A stretch of 64,000 nt of DNA from Bacteroidia bacterium (GTDB taxonomy: Bacteria > Bacteroidota > Bacteroidia > J057): the NCBI GenBank assembly GCA_033391075.1, contig JAWPMV010000001.1:1054001-1118000 (forward strand). The letters run 5' to 3'. Position numbers and translations under genes: made by a program. Of this stretch, positions 1-8,490 are shown in pieces; positions within the stretch are counted from its first letter, which is position 1; each line of letters opens with the position of its first letter. The notes under the pieces were generated by a model, which was given only the letters and a program-made list of their open reading frames with translations, made no database searches and was not told the DNA's origin.

Positions 1-812
1 ACCAGATTTAAGAATCGAGTCAGACCTTCGAATGCATCTCCAAAGTCCTCCCTTCTTTCTTCGACCGTATCATATCGTAATCGCAGTTCCCGAAATCTGG
101 GACGCATCTCATTCAGGGCTTCTTCGCTCGGGGTATTTCCCCCTAAAGAAAAATAGCGCTTATAGGTAACTCTACTTCCTTTTTTGATCAAAGAAGTCTT
201 GTCGAGGTATTGCATAGGGATGTAGACAGGAGCATATACCATGCTCATCATCTGCACCTGCCCCGGCACCTGCAACAGTTTGCCTGCGATTTCGAAGACT
301 ACATTTCCAATCTTGATCGAATCCCCGACTTTGGCATTGTATTGCATCATCAGGGTTTGATCTACCAGGGCTTTCTTTTCCTCTCGGAACTCCTGACCTG
401 CAGACTCTGGTACCGTTTCAAATTTTCCGAAAAAGGGGAAACCGTCTTCTATGGCTCTGACCTGAACGGCACGTGTATCTCCGGTTTTGGGAAAGAGTAC
501 CATCGAACTGAAGGCGTATTCATCAGAACTCGGTCCTTCAAAATCCTCTAGGAGAATATTGGCGGAATCCGTAAAGGCCTGATTGCTTTGAATTACCAGA
601 TCAGCTCCAAGAAGTTCTTTGGATTGCTCATTGATATCTTTTCGAAGATTATCTCCAAAAGTATTGATGGCAACCAGAGCTGCTACTCCGAGAATAATCG
701 AACCGGTAAAAAGAATAAGTCGGGACCGACTTCTGCGGCTGTCCCGATAGGCCATCTTGAAGGCCCATGCGAGGCTATTTCTTTTGTTTTGTTGAGGAGA
801 AAGATCGCTCAT
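1..812 (-). CDS. YbbP-like ABC transporter permease, N-terminal part (runs off window)
   Basis: This is the first 270 codons of an FtsX/MacB-fold permease; the gene continues beyond base 1. The ATG is at 812, 27 bases after the stop of the ATPase gene. The start reads MSDLSPQQNKRNSLAWAFKM, followed by a basic stretch (YRDSRRSRSR) and one membrane segment at about residues 35-55. A periplasmic region follows with the wording 'LLGADLVIQ', typical of the large YbbP-type permeases (about 800 residues, two FtsX domains). The ATPase upstream and the divergent TesA-like esterase reproduce the tesA/ybbA-ybbP neighbourhood of proteobacteria. Substrate is unknown; lipid or lipoprotein-related export is an inference from the family. 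Confidence 0.85.
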   Translation of the reverse strand, partial: MSDLSPQQNKRNSLAWAFKMAYRDSRRSRSRLILFTGSIILGVAALVAINTFGDNLRKDINEQSKELLGADLVIQSNQAFTDSANILLEDFEGPSSDEYAFSSMVLFPKTGDTRAVQVRAIEDGFPFFGKFETVPESAGQEFREEKKALVDQTLMMQYNAKVGDSIKIGNVVFEIAGKLLQVPGQVQMMSMVYAPVYIPMQYLDKTSLIKKGSRVTYKRYFSLGGNTPSEEALNEMRPRFRELRLRYDTVEERREDFGDAFEGLTRFLNL

Positions 813-839
813 GTTTTGGGATAAAATTTGGGGCCGGAT

Positions 840-1520
840 TTAAGCTACACTATCTGAAACGATCTCTCCGCCTTTCAAACGGATGATGCGGTCGGTTTTT
901 TCTGCTAATTCGGGATCATGGGTAACAATGATGAGGGTTGTACCGGCTTCCTGATTGAGTTCAAACATCAGGGCTTCTACCTGTGCAGAGGTTTCATCAT
1001 CGAGATTTCCTGTAGGTTCATCTGCAAAAAGGATGCGGGGCCGATTGGAAAAAGCTCTGGCAAGAGCTACTCTTTGTTGCTCACCACCCGAAAGCTGGCT
1101 GGGATAATGATGGTATCGATCCCCCAGACCTACCCGGGTCAATAATTCTCTTGCGACTTCTTCTGCTCCACTCTTCCCTTGCAATTCAAGTGGGACCATC
1201 ACATTTTCCAAAGCAGTCAGGGTAGGAATTAGCTGAAAATTTTGGAAAATGAAGCCTACATATTCATTCCGGATAGCTGCTCGCTGATCCTCATTCAAAC
1301 TTGCCAAAGAGGAGCCGTGCAATTGAATGTCGCCGGTACTTGCCTTATCGAGACCGGCACAGAGACCCAATAAAGTCGTTTTACCACTTCCAGAGGGCCC
1401 AACAATAGCCATTTTGCTACCGGGAGCTACGTCAAAATGAATGTTTTTTAGAACGGTTAGGAGTGAATCACCACTGGGATAGGATTTACTTAGGTTTTCT
1501 ACGCGTAAAATTGAATCCAT
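840..1520 (-). CDS. ybbA: ABC transporter ATPase, LolD/YbbA type
   Basis: A 226-residue nucleotide-binding subunit that should energise the permease encoded just downstream. Walker A GPSGSGKTT is at 41-49, the Q-loop near 93, the signature LSGGEQQR at 143-150, Walker B ILFADEPT at 163-170 and the H-loop histidine in 'IIVTHDPE' near 201. Length and the 'FQNFQLIPTLTALENV' wording match the MacB/LolD/YbbA group, which couples to FtsX-type permeases. It is the first gene of a two-gene operon with the permease and is divergent from the esterase at 1680. The YbbA assignment rests on context; LolD itself would normally sit with LolC/E. Confidence 0.88.
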   Translation of the reverse strand: MDSILRVENLSKSYPSGDSLLTVLKNIHFDVAPGSKMAIVGPSGSGKTTLLGLCAGLDKASTGDIQLHGSSLASLNEDQRAAIRNEYVGFIFQNFQLIPTLTALENVMVPLELQGKSGAEEVARELLTRVGLGDRYHHYPSQLSGGEQQRVALARAFSNRPRILFADEPTGNLDDETSAQVEALMFELNQEAGTTLIIVTHDPELAEKTDRIIRLKGGEIVSDSVA

Positions 1521-1655
1521 GAAACGATCGGATTATGTCTTTTAAATGGGATTAGTGTGAAGCATTAGAAGATAGACATCGGTATGAGGAAATTTATTCC
1601 AAATTAGTTCTATTTCTCTGATACTTAAACTGAAGGAATTCTTATAAGTTTCGTT

Positions 1656-1663
1656 TACCTTTG
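1656..1663 (+). promoter_or_regulatory. Candidate Bacteroidota -7 box (TACCTTTG)
   Basis: TACCTTTG fits the phylum's TAnnTTTG -7 element and ends 16 bases before the ATG of the esterase gene at 1680. I do not see a convincing TTG at the -33 position, so this is only a partial promoter match. Confidence 0.35.
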
Positions 1664-1679
1664 AAAAAAAGCAGATAAG

Positions 1680-2399
1680 ATGAAAAAATACGTCTTTTTT
1701 CCCATTTTAGTCCTAATCATGTGGGCTTGTGCCGGAAGTACAGACAATTCTCAAGCAAAAGAAGAGGAAACAGAAGATCAGACGATACGCATGAAGGAAT
1801 CTCAATCTACTCAAGAGGCTTCCGAGCAGGATGCAAAAAAGAAAATCCTCATTTTTGGCAATAGTTTGACCGCTGGATATGGCCTGGACAATCCTATGGA
1901 CGGATTCGCTGGCCTGATCCAGAGGAAGTTGGAAGAATTAGAATTGCCCTATGAGGTGATCAATGGAGGAATCAGTGGAGAAACCAGTTCAGATGGAAAA
2001 GGCCGGATAAAATGGATGATGCGGCAACCCGTGGATATATTTGTGCTCGAACTGGGGGCAAATGATGGTTTGCGGGGGATCAATCCTGGAGCTACTCACG
2101 ATAACCTTCAAATCATTCTTGAGACTGTAAGAGAGAGCTATCCGGATGTGAAATTGTTGGTGACGGGCATGGAAGCACCTCCTAATATGGGAGAAGCCTA
2201 TACCGAGGATTTTCGTTCGATCTATCCCAAATTGGCTGAGGATAATGATGCGGTTCTTATGCCATTTTTACTTGAGGGAGTTGCCGGCGAAGCAGAATTG
2301 AATCAGTCTGATGCCATTCATCCAACAGAAGAAGGCCACCAAATTGTTGCAGAAAATCTTTGGGCAATTTTGAAGGATATGATAGAGGAAGTAAATTAG
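1680..2399 (+). CDS. TesA-like SGNH arylesterase/lysophospholipase, lipoprotein
   Basis: A 239-residue SGNH hydrolase. The N-terminus has a hydrophobic signal and a possible lipid-anchor cysteine at 17 (IMWAC), then a charged linker to about residue 54. Block I is FGNSLTAGYG with the nucleophile Ser62 (Asn61 stands where many homologues have Asp). Block II glycine is near 97, block III is GAND with Asn128, and block V is DAIHP with Asp211 and His214, so the full catalytic set is present. Members of the family cleave acyl esters or thioesters in the periplasm. The divergent YbbA/YbbP genes match the conserved neighbourhood of E. coli tesA. The exact substrate cannot be read from sequence. Confidence 0.88.
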   Translation: MKKYVFFPILVLIMWACAGSTDNSQAKEEETEDQTIRMKESQSTQEASEQDAKKKILIFGNSLTAGYGLDNPMDGFAGLIQRKLEELELPYEVINGGISGETSSDGKGRIKWMMRQPVDIFVLELGANDGLRGINPGATHDNLQIILETVRESYPDVKLLVTGMEAPPNMGEAYTEDFRSIYPKLAEDNDAVLMPFLLEGVAGEAELNQSDAIHPTEEGHQIVAENLWAILKDMIEEVN

Positions 2400-2506
2400 G
2401 CCTTCCAAGCCAATACCTGAGAATACAGACAATGGAGGATTTATGAAGGGTGCTTTTACCAAATCGACTCATAAATCACTATTATTGCATCATAAACACA
2501 TCTAAC

Positions 2507-3493
2507 ATGAAACCCTTCAAGACTTTACTAATTTTTACCCTTTCCAGCTGCTTGTTTTTTCTTGCCTGTGATGATAAAGCGTCCACTTCCAGTGCAGAAG
2601 CCGGGACGGAATCAACAGTCGGTTCTACTGAAACCAGCACAGAAAGTAGCAGGGAGGTTCCGGCAGCTAATGAAATTCAATTGGGAATTTGTTTGTGGCC
2701 ACAAGCGGGTTTGCGTTCTATGCCAGGTAGGGGAAAGGATGCCAAATGGTTGGCAGGTATGAGTTTTGGAGAGGTAGTAACTTTGACAGGAAAGGCTGAG
2801 GAAGCAGGAGACAGGAATTATCTCGAGATGGAACTTTCAGATGGGAAAGTTGGATGGTCTTATGACTATCTCTTTGCGGTAAATGCACAAAGAGCAGCTG
2901 CAACGGGTACGGTAGATGTTTATTCTCGTCCAGACCTTACGACATTCGATGGAAAGCAGTTTGAGCGCGGAGAGATTTTCGCTGTTGTTAATGATTCCGA
3001 AACGGAAGGTTGGATGGAAGTTTTTGGACAGGAAAAGAAGAAGAAAGGCTGGATTAAAGAAAATACGAATTTCAGTACAGATGAGGTGGATGTAAATGTT
3101 GCGATCATGTTTTCGCGTGCCTTATTAGAAAAGAATCCTATCACTCAGGCAGAAAAACTGGAAAACCTGAGCAAGAATACCCTTTTTGGAGAATCTCCTT
3201 TGATGAGTATTGTCAACAATAAACTAGAAGAAGTAAAGCAGATGACGGCTTTACCTGCTAATCAGTTGATGGTTACAACGGACAACCTCAATGTCCGCAG
3301 TGAGGCAGATTCTGAAGCTGACAATATTCTATTTAAACTTCAGTCCGGGGATATTTGCAATATCCTTGAGAGAGGGGCGCGTACCGAAATCAGAAATATG
3401 AATGATTACTGGTACCTGGTGGAGAAGGATGGACAAGAAGGTTGGATCTATGGCTATTTCACTTCCAAGAAGTTGGAAGAAGCAGTACAATAA
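2507..3493 (+). CDS. SH3-domain lipoprotein
   Basis: I place the start at the ATG at 2507 because it gives a clean lipoprotein signal (MKPFKTLLIFTLSSCLFFLAC, cysteine 21) and the longer frame from 2450 adds a polar leader. The 328-residue product has a Ser/Thr/Glu-rich linker, then bacterial SH3-like modules: one at about 50-115 ('AGLRSMPGRG...GWSYDYLF'), one at about 120-180 ('DVYSRPDL...KGWIKE') and one at the C-terminus ('DNLNVRSEADSEADN...GWIYGYF'). Such modules often bind peptidoglycan or mediate cell-surface contacts. It stands alone, 107 bases after the esterase, and is followed by a strong terminator. Function beyond envelope anchoring is unknown. Confidence 0.8.
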   Translation: MKPFKTLLIFTLSSCLFFLACDDKASTSSAEAGTESTVGSTETSTESSREVPAANEIQLGICLWPQAGLRSMPGRGKDAKWLAGMSFGEVVTLTGKAEEAGDRNYLEMELSDGKVGWSYDYLFAVNAQRAAATGTVDVYSRPDLTTFDGKQFERGEIFAVVNDSETEGWMEVFGQEKKKKGWIKENTNFSTDEVDVNVAIMFSRALLEKNPITQAEKLENLSKNTLFGESPLMSIVNNKLEEVKQMTALPANQLMVTTDNLNVRSEADSEADNILFKLQSGDICNILERGARTEIRNMNDYWYLVEKDGQEGWIYGYFTSKKLEEAVQ

Positions 3494-3511
3494 TTGAAAG
3501 AATTACGAATG

Positions 3512-3549
3512 AAAAAGGCGGCGATATTTTCGTCGCCTTTTTTGTTTTT
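3512..3549 (+). terminator. Rho-independent terminator after SH3 lipoprotein
   Basis: An AAAGGCGGCGA stem pairs with TCGTCGCCTTT (one G-T wobble) around an ATTT loop and runs into a T-rich tail (TTTTTTTGTTTTT). It lies 18 bases after the stop codon at 3493. Confidence 0.85.
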
Positions 3550-3576
3550 GGACTGGAGCCTTAACAGCAACTAGCT

Positions 3577-3670
3577 GTCATTGTGAGCCGGAATCTCCGG
3601 CGAAGCAATCTCCTTGAGTCAGCGTAAACAATTTAGTGTAAGGAGATTGACTCAGTTTGTTCGCAATGCC
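3577..3670. repeat. Palindromic GTCATTG...GCAATCTCC interspersed repeat
   Basis: The left half reads GTCATTGTGAGCC...GAAGCAATCTCC and the right half GGAGATTG...GTTCGCAATG, so the two halves are imperfect reverse complements. The pattern matches the common 'GTCATTGCGAGGAACGAAGCAATCTC' type of intergenic repeat that I know from many bacterial genomes. This copy has drifted from that form. It lies between convergent genes, where such repeats usually accumulate. Confidence 0.7.
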
Positions 3671-3692
3671 AAGGCTGTTTAGGTTGAACTAT

Positions 3693-3722
3693 TGGAGTCA
3701 GCCTGAGTCCCGTCGAAGGGTC
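3693..3722. repeat. Short repeat-like segment (GTCAGCCTGAG...GTCGAAGG)
   Basis: The wording GTCAGCCTGAGTCCCGTCGA with GAAGGGTCT after it resembles one half of another widespread palindromic repeat, usually seen as GTCAGCCTGAGCGGAGTCGA. The second half is not evident here. Identification is from memory of the pattern. Confidence 0.45.
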
Positions 3723-3838
3723 TAAGCCTTTCCCCTCCGTCTTTCCTCAACGCTCATGAAGGCCATGGAAAAGAAGTGTCTGAATAGAATTAGGCGTTTC
3801 GCTTTTGCTCAGGGGATACGTCTTCCTTTCACCCTACT

Positions 3839-3874
3839 ACAAAAAAAAGACCCCACCAAAGGCAGGGCCAGTCT
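3839..3874 (-). terminator. Terminator of the enoyl-CoA hydratase gene
   Basis: On the minus strand CCCTGCC pairs with GGTGGGG (two wobbles) around TTT, followed by TC and eight T. It is 20-50 bases past the stop of the crotonase gene at 3894. Confidence 0.6.
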
Positions 3875-3893
3875 ATCTTTATCTTAAGGGATT

Positions 3894-4685
3894 TTACTTC
3901 CCCGTAAAGTTCGCTTTTCTTTTTTCGAGGAAAGCAGCTACTCCTTCCTTTCCATCATCCGAAACCATGGCTTTGCCAAAACTTTCGGCTTCTACCTCAT
4001 ATCCATTTTTGCTGCTGTAGCCATTTCTCGCATTATAGCCTGCGTTTAGGGCTCCCATCGCTAACTCTATGGCCTTTGGAGATTGTTTATAGGCTTTTTC
4101 CAGGATCTCTTCACATTTTTCCCTCAGCTCGCCACGTGTCGTAACATAATTGACCAGGCCTAATCTGTAGGCAGTATCTGCGGAGATCATATCGCCAGTG
4201 ATCATAAGCTCAATGGCTTTTCCTTTGCCGATAAGTTGTGCCAAGCGTTGCGTACCTCCATATCCGGGTAGAAGTCCCAGCTTTACCTCAGGAAGACCGA
4301 ATTTAGCATTCCTGGATCCTACACGCATATGACAGGCCATTGCCAACTCACAACCACCTCCCAGGGCAAATCCATTCACCGCTGCGATGATAGGTTTGGG
4401 GCATTGCTCTATGTCAAAAAAGATTTTCTGTCCTCGGCGGGAGAGTTCAGATGCCTCTTCGCTACTAAGGGTCGTAAATTCTCCTATATCTGCACCTGCA
4501 ACAAAGGCTTTGTCACCTTCTCCAGTGATATAGGCCCCTTTCAATTCGGGATCGTTTTTTAAGGTTGAAATGGCATCAGAAAGCTCGGTAAAGACTTCTG
4601 AGTTTAAAGAATTGAGCACCTTAGGCCGATTTATTGTAATAATAAAGGTATGGCCTTTTTTTTCAGTGTGGAGGGTGTTGTACAT
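3894..4685 (-). CDS. Enoyl-CoA hydratase (crotonase family)
   Basis: A 263-residue crotonase that should hydrate trans-2-enoyl-CoA in fatty-acid or amino-acid breakdown. Oxyanion-hole segments are AFVAGADIGEF (60-70) and NGFALGGGCELAMAC (104-118). Both catalytic glutamates are present: Glu113 in GGCELA and Glu133 in LPEVKLGLLPG, so this is a competent hydratase rather than only an isomerase. Length is normal for the family. It stands alone, with its own terminator. The second crotonase in the window (37196) lacks the first glutamate, so the two are not redundant. Chain-length preference cannot be judged. Confidence 0.9.
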   Translation of the reverse strand: MYNTLHTEKKGHTFIITINRPKVLNSLNSEVFTELSDAISTLKNDPELKGAYITGEGDKAFVAGADIGEFTTLSSEEASELSRRGQKIFFDIEQCPKPIIAAVNGFALGGGCELAMACHMRVGSRNAKFGLPEVKLGLLPGYGGTQRLAQLIGKGKAIELMITGDMISADTAYRLGLVNYVTTRGELREKCEEILEKAYKQSPKAIELAMGALNAGYNARNGYSSKNGYEVEAESFGKAMVSDDGKEGVAAFLEKRKANFTGK

Positions 4686-4780
4686 AGGGTTTGCTAGACC
4701 TTAAAATGCTAGAAATAACGTTGAGTCAATAGGCTAGCAAGATACTAAGAAATAAAAGGAAAGGCCTAGCTTGTGGGTAA

Positions 4781-5683
4781 TTATTCTGTAAGGGAATCTC
4801 CAAATTCCTTATTACTGCTTCCCAGATCAAAATCATCTACAACACCCGGATAGAATTCTGATTGCATCAGGTTTTCTATTTCCTCCATGGTCTGTTGGGT
4901 TTGCTCAGTTTCGAAGAGGAGATTTTCGATCATTACATCCTCTCGCTCTGTATTCTGAACGGAGATGGGCTGATCTTTGATGTACTCAACCATTTCTTCA
5001 ATGGTCTGTAATTGCTCTTCGATTACCTCTTTGTTTTCCTGGAGTTTGTAATAGTTGTCCATACGTTTTTCCAGAATCTTGAGGCGCTGCTCTTTGATTT
5101 TTCTCAGGCGGCTACCTGCATTTTTAAGTTCCTGATTGAGCTTGTCAATCTCAGTAACCGTTTCATGCATGGCATCTTCATTGGAGATTTCAGGAAATCG
5201 ATCCTTGAAATACAGAAGACGAGCATATGAAAGCTCGATCGCATTGAGTTTGCGAATAAAATTCTCTATAACGGAAGGGATGGTGGTGTTCATTTTCTTG
5301 AAACCTTTTCTCACTTCCTTCACACGATTTCTCAGTTTGTCAAACCTTTGTTGAGATTCGCGGCTTAGTTCATTGTAATAATCAACCAGGGTTTTTGTTT
5401 TCTTAAAGGCATCGATATCCTTTTGGTACTTCGCATTGATCGCCCGGATGAAACGGGGATTGCGGCTAATTGCACTCAGGATACTCAATTCCAGTCCTCC
5501 AGCCATCAATATGATAGAAGAAACTGCGAGCCCCTCATTGAATGGAAATAACTGTGGTACCAGAAATATGCCCAGTGCAGCAAGTGTAGTAATTACTGCC
5601 AACGAGGCGAGGTGCGCGGGAAAGAAAAACGCTTCCCGTGTATAGTTGATAAATTTTTGAATCCTAGACTTCTTCTTTGCCAA
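4781..5683 (-). CDS. Membrane-anchored coiled-coil protein, unknown function
   Basis: A 300-residue protein I do not recognise. A basic N-terminus (MAKKKSRIQKF) leads to two hydrophobic segments at about 22-42 and 50-68. From about residue 85 to 270 the sequence is a charged helical region with heptad-like spacing (for example 'EIDKLNQELKNAGSRLRKI'), followed by an acidic tail. It would sit in the inner membrane as a hairpin with a long cytoplasmic coiled coil. It lies downstream of gltX on the same strand with a 93-base gap, so cotranscription is possible. No enzymatic motif is visible. Confidence 0.75.
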   Translation of the reverse strand: MAKKKSRIQKFINYTREAFFFPAHLASLAVITTLAALGIFLVPQLFPFNEGLAVSSIILMAGGLELSILSAISRNPRFIRAINAKYQKDIDAFKKTKTLVDYYNELSRESQQRFDKLRNRVKEVRKGFKKMNTTIPSVIENFIRKLNAIELSYARLLYFKDRFPEISNEDAMHETVTEIDKLNQELKNAGSRLRKIKEQRLKILEKRMDNYYKLQENKEVIEEQLQTIEEMVEYIKDQPISVQNTEREDVMIENLLFETEQTQQTMEEIENLMQSEFYPGVVDDFDLGSSNKEFGDSLTE

Positions 5684-5776
5684 AGCGTTATAAATGTTTT
5701 TGCATGTATAAACCTCTCAATATTCCTACTCAATCTGCTGCACGGAAGTTACAAAATACAGATAAATATTATAAAA

Positions 5777-7312
5777 TTATGCACCCAGCTTTTCAATTGC
5801 AGCATCTATTCTGCTGAAAGTTTCAGCTTTTCCTAATAAAGCTGCAATTTCAAATGCATCTGGACCTCCGGGCACTCCGGTGAGTGCCAGTCTCAGTGGA
5901 GCAAGAATCCTGCCTTTTCCCAGTTCCTTTTCCTCCGCCAAAGATTCAAAGCCCTCATAGAGTGCATCTCTGTTCCAACTTGCGGCCGCATCAAATTTCT
6001 CTTTCAAAGCCTGCATGATTTCCGGCGTATTCTCTTTCCATTGTTTTCGCGCCATTTTCTCATTGTACTCAATTGGCGCATGGAAAAAATAGCTCCCTTC
6101 TGTTGCAAATGCTGAAATCTTGGAAACCCTTTCTTTCATCAATCCAATAAAACGCTGCAAATACACATCATCTTTTTGTGGGAGATCTCTGTGGGAAAGG
6201 TCTTCTTTGAGTAATTTGAGTAGCTTTTCTTCACTAAAGACTTCCCGGATATAGCTTTGGTTGAACCAATTCAGTTTATTTAAGTCAAAATTACTGGCGC
6301 TGCGGTTGATTCTTTCCAGGCTGAAGAGCTCGATCAAACGATCTTTGGACATGATCTCTTCATCATTTCCCGGATTCCAGCCTTGTAGTGCCAGAAAATT
6401 TATCATTGCTTCAGGCAAATAGCCGTCTTCACGGAAACCGGAAGCATGTTGTCCTGTTTCCGGATTTGTCCATTCAATAGGAAATACAGAAAAGCCGAGT
6501 TTGTCTCCTTGCCTTTTACTCATCTTCCCTTTTCCATTGGGATTGAGTATGAGTGGAGGGTGGACGAAAACCGGAATTTTATCTTCCCAACCCAGGGCTT
6601 TATAAAGACAGATGTGTAGAGGAGTTGAGGAAACCCATTCTTCTCCCCGTATGATATGACTGACGCCCATATGGTAGTCGTCTACCACAACTGCCAGGTG
6701 ATAAGTTGGCATGCCGTCTCCTTTCAGCAGGATCTTGTCATCCAGTTGGCTGCTGTTGAAGCTAACTTCCCCTCTGACCATATCGGTAAACCTAATGTCC
6801 CGATTCTCGGGCATTTTCATCCGAACTACATAGCGTTCACCAGCCTCCAGCCTTCTCTCAACTTCTTCCTTAGATAAAGTCAGGCTATTTTTCATCTCGC
6901 CACGGGTAGCTGCATTGTATTGTTGCACACTGCTTCCGGCTTCTTTTAGCCTGGCACGCATAGCATCCAGTTCTTCCGAAGTATCAAAAGCATAATATGC
7001 ATTTCCCTCAGCCAGGAGTTTGTCTGCAAACTTTTTATATAAACCGGATGCTGCACGTTCACTTTGTCTGTAAGGCCCAAATTCTCCTCCGATGCCTGGT
7101 CCTTCGTCCGGTTCTACTCCTATCCAGGAAAGTCCTCCTTTGATATGCTCTTCTGCTCCGGGCACAAAACGTGTACGATCCGTGTCCTCAATACGAAGGA
7201 TAAACCTTCCGCCTTGCTGTTTGGCGAGCAAATAACAATAGAGAGCCGTTCTGACTCCTCCAATATGTAAAGGTCCGGTTGGACTAGGTGCAAATCTTAC
7301 TACTACACTCAT
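5777..7312 (-). CDS. gltX: Glutamyl-tRNA synthetase
   Basis: A 511-residue class I synthetase that charges tRNA-Glu (and possibly tRNA-Gln if the organism uses the transamidation route). The signature PSPTGPLHIGGVRTALY is at 10-26 with HIGG in place of HIGH, as is usual for GltX. KMSKR is at 263-267. The glutamate-binding 'RIEDTDRTR' is at 40-48 and 'IRGEEW' at 221-226. Length is complete and the C-terminal anticodon-binding helices are present. A well-formed promoter lies 21-53 bases upstream (7333-7365). The start ATG at 7312 directly precedes the conserved SVVVRFAPSPTG, so it is firm. Confidence 0.97.
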   Translation of the reverse strand: MSVVVRFAPSPTGPLHIGGVRTALYCYLLAKQQGGRFILRIEDTDRTRFVPGAEEHIKGGLSWIGVEPDEGPGIGGEFGPYRQSERAASGLYKKFADKLLAEGNAYYAFDTSEELDAMRARLKEAGSSVQQYNAATRGEMKNSLTLSKEEVERRLEAGERYVVRMKMPENRDIRFTDMVRGEVSFNSSQLDDKILLKGDGMPTYHLAVVVDDYHMGVSHIIRGEEWVSSTPLHICLYKALGWEDKIPVFVHPPLILNPNGKGKMSKRQGDKLGFSVFPIEWTNPETGQHASGFREDGYLPEAMINFLALQGWNPGNDEEIMSKDRLIELFSLERINRSASNFDLNKLNWFNQSYIREVFSEEKLLKLLKEDLSHRDLPQKDDVYLQRFIGLMKERVSKISAFATEGSYFFHAPIEYNEKMARKQWKENTPEIMQALKEKFDAAASWNRDALYEGFESLAEEKELGKGRILAPLRLALTGVPGGPDAFEIAALLGKAETFSRIDAAIEKLGA

Positions 7313-7332
7313 GGTCTAATGATTTATGGGGC

Positions 7333-7365
7333 GCAAGTTAGCAATTCGGGGCAAAGGCTTCAAAA
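7333..7365 (-). promoter_or_regulatory. Promoter of gltX (TTTTG-N20-TAACTTGC)
   Basis: On the minus strand TTTTG (7365-7361) and TAACTTGC (7340-7333) are separated by 20 bases, close to the Bacteroidota TTG-N17-23-TAnnTTTG arrangement (the -7 box has one T less). The expected start of transcription leaves a short leader before the ATG at 7312. Confidence 0.5.
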
Positions 7366-7410
7366 GCAATAGCTGATTATTTCGCACTCGACAAAAATCC
7401 TGTAACTTGG

Positions 7411-7863
7411 ATGAAAAAGAAGATGAAAAAATATACTCTTTTCGCCCTTTTTTTGCTGTTCTTCCAATTCTCAGCCTTAGGACAAAAGCTTTCTGCAAAA
7501 GATGAAGCGGCTATCCGTTCGGTTTTCAAAGCCCAGGAAGATTGCTGGAACAAAGGAGATATCGATTGTTTTATGGAAGGCTATGTGAAATCGGAGGAAT
7601 TACTCTTTATCGGCAGTTCCGGAGTTCAGAATGGCTGGCAGGAAACCATTGAGCGATATAGACGCTCCTATCCAAATAAGGAAGCCATGGGTTTTCTGAC
7701 TTTTACGATGATAGAATTTAGGAAACTGGGGCCAAAGTCAGCCTGGGTGCTGGGCAAATTTCACCTCAAAAGAGATATCGGAGATCTCAGCGGCCATTTT
7801 ACCCTGGTTTGGAGAAAAGAAAAAGGAAAATGGTTGATTTTGAGTGACCATACGAGTGGATAG
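7411..7863 (+). CDS. Secreted DUF4440/SnoaL-like protein
   Basis: A 150-residue protein with a signal peptide ending near SALGQ (24) and a single NTF2-like domain: 'DEAAIRSVFKAQEDCWNKGD' at about 30-49 is the typical first helix, and 'LVWRKEKGKWLILSDHTS' is the typical last strand. Proteins of this fold bind small molecules or act as isomerases; many DUF4440 members have no known activity. The start could be the ATG at 7411 or the in-frame ATG at 7423 (MKKYTLF); a TAACTTGG box at 7403-7410 touching the first ATG makes the second possible. It is divergent from gltX and ends 7 bases from the convergent neighbour. Confidence 0.8.
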   Translation: MKKKMKKYTLFALFLLFFQFSALGQKLSAKDEAAIRSVFKAQEDCWNKGDIDCFMEGYVKSEELLFIGSSGVQNGWQETIERYRRSYPNKEAMGFLTFTMIEFRKLGPKSAWVLGKFHLKRDIGDLSGHFTLVWRKEKGKWLILSDHTSG

Positions 7864-7870
7864 CTTCTTC

Positions 7871-8437
7871 CTATCTTTGGGGGAAAATTAATAAGGCATG
7901 CCTATTTAGTTTTCTAAACTGAAGATCATCGAGGGCCTCAACTCCCTTGATATTTACTACAAAAGGGAAAATCCCCACAATCGCTGAAATGATGGGAATA
8001 GTAACTGAGAGTGGGAGATCGGAAAAAATAGGTATTCGAGGGCCTTCGTCATTTGGGACCACATTGTAAGGATCAAAACCACTATTGCCATTGATGGATG
8101 GGTTGATAATGAGATCTCCCAGCAATCCCACACCCACTCCTATGCCCAGACTTAGGAGAAAACGATCTTGTTTCTTTAAAGAAATTCTTTCAATCTGATT
8201 TACAGAAATCTCTTTGAATTCACGATTCTCCCAATCAATGTCTGATTTTCTGTTAAGGTCCGGTAAGTAAAGAATGCTTTCCCTGCTTACAGAAAACAGA
8301 ATGCCTCGTTTGATCTCACCATTCTTGAGGACAATCTTAGCTTTGCTGGCTCTTTTTCGGAATTTCTGTTCTGAATCCTGAGCGTTAATACTTCCAAACA
8401 GGAACAGACATATCAGGAGGAGAGAAAAGTGTTTCAT
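7871..8437 (-). CDS. Secreted/membrane protein of a small paralogous family, unknown
   Basis: A 188-residue protein with a signal peptide (ending near SINAQ, 20), a beta-rich region of about 25-95 and glycine-rich hydrophobic segments near 97-112 and 148-166. The opening 'FRKRASKAKIVLKNGEIKRG' matches the neighbour at 8491 ('FRKHASRIIVKMVEGVKVEG'), so the two are tandem duplicates. The beta part ('LKNGEIKRGILFSVSRESILY') reads like an SH3/LSM-like small barrel as in other envelope proteins that Bacteroidota encode next to transporters. No catalytic residues are evident. I do not recognise the family. Confidence 0.7.
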   Translation of the reverse strand: MKHFSLLLICLFLFGSINAQDSEQKFRKRASKAKIVLKNGEIKRGILFSVSRESILYLPDLNRKSDIDWENREFKEISVNQIERISLKKQDRFLLSLGIGVGVGLLGDLIINPSINGNSGFDPYNVVPNDEGPRIPIFSDLPLSVTIPIISAIVGIFPFVVNIKGVEALDDLQFRKLNRHALLIFPQR

Positions 8438-8490
8438 GATACCTGCTTTAATTCATATTAGGAATAAATATACAAAGCAGATGATGAAAT

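Larger units (their letters stand above)
3494..3893. other. 400-base gap between convergent genes
   Basis: This gap holds the terminator of the upstream gene, a palindromic interspersed repeat (3577-3670), a second short repeat-like segment (3693-3722) and the terminator of the minus-strand crotonase (3839-3874). I see no convincing gene in it. Confidence 0.7.

Noticed and set aside
2450-2506. Upstream start of the SH3 lipoprotein at 2450
   Set aside because: It would place 19 polar residues before a clear lipoprotein signal, so the ATG at 2507 is better.
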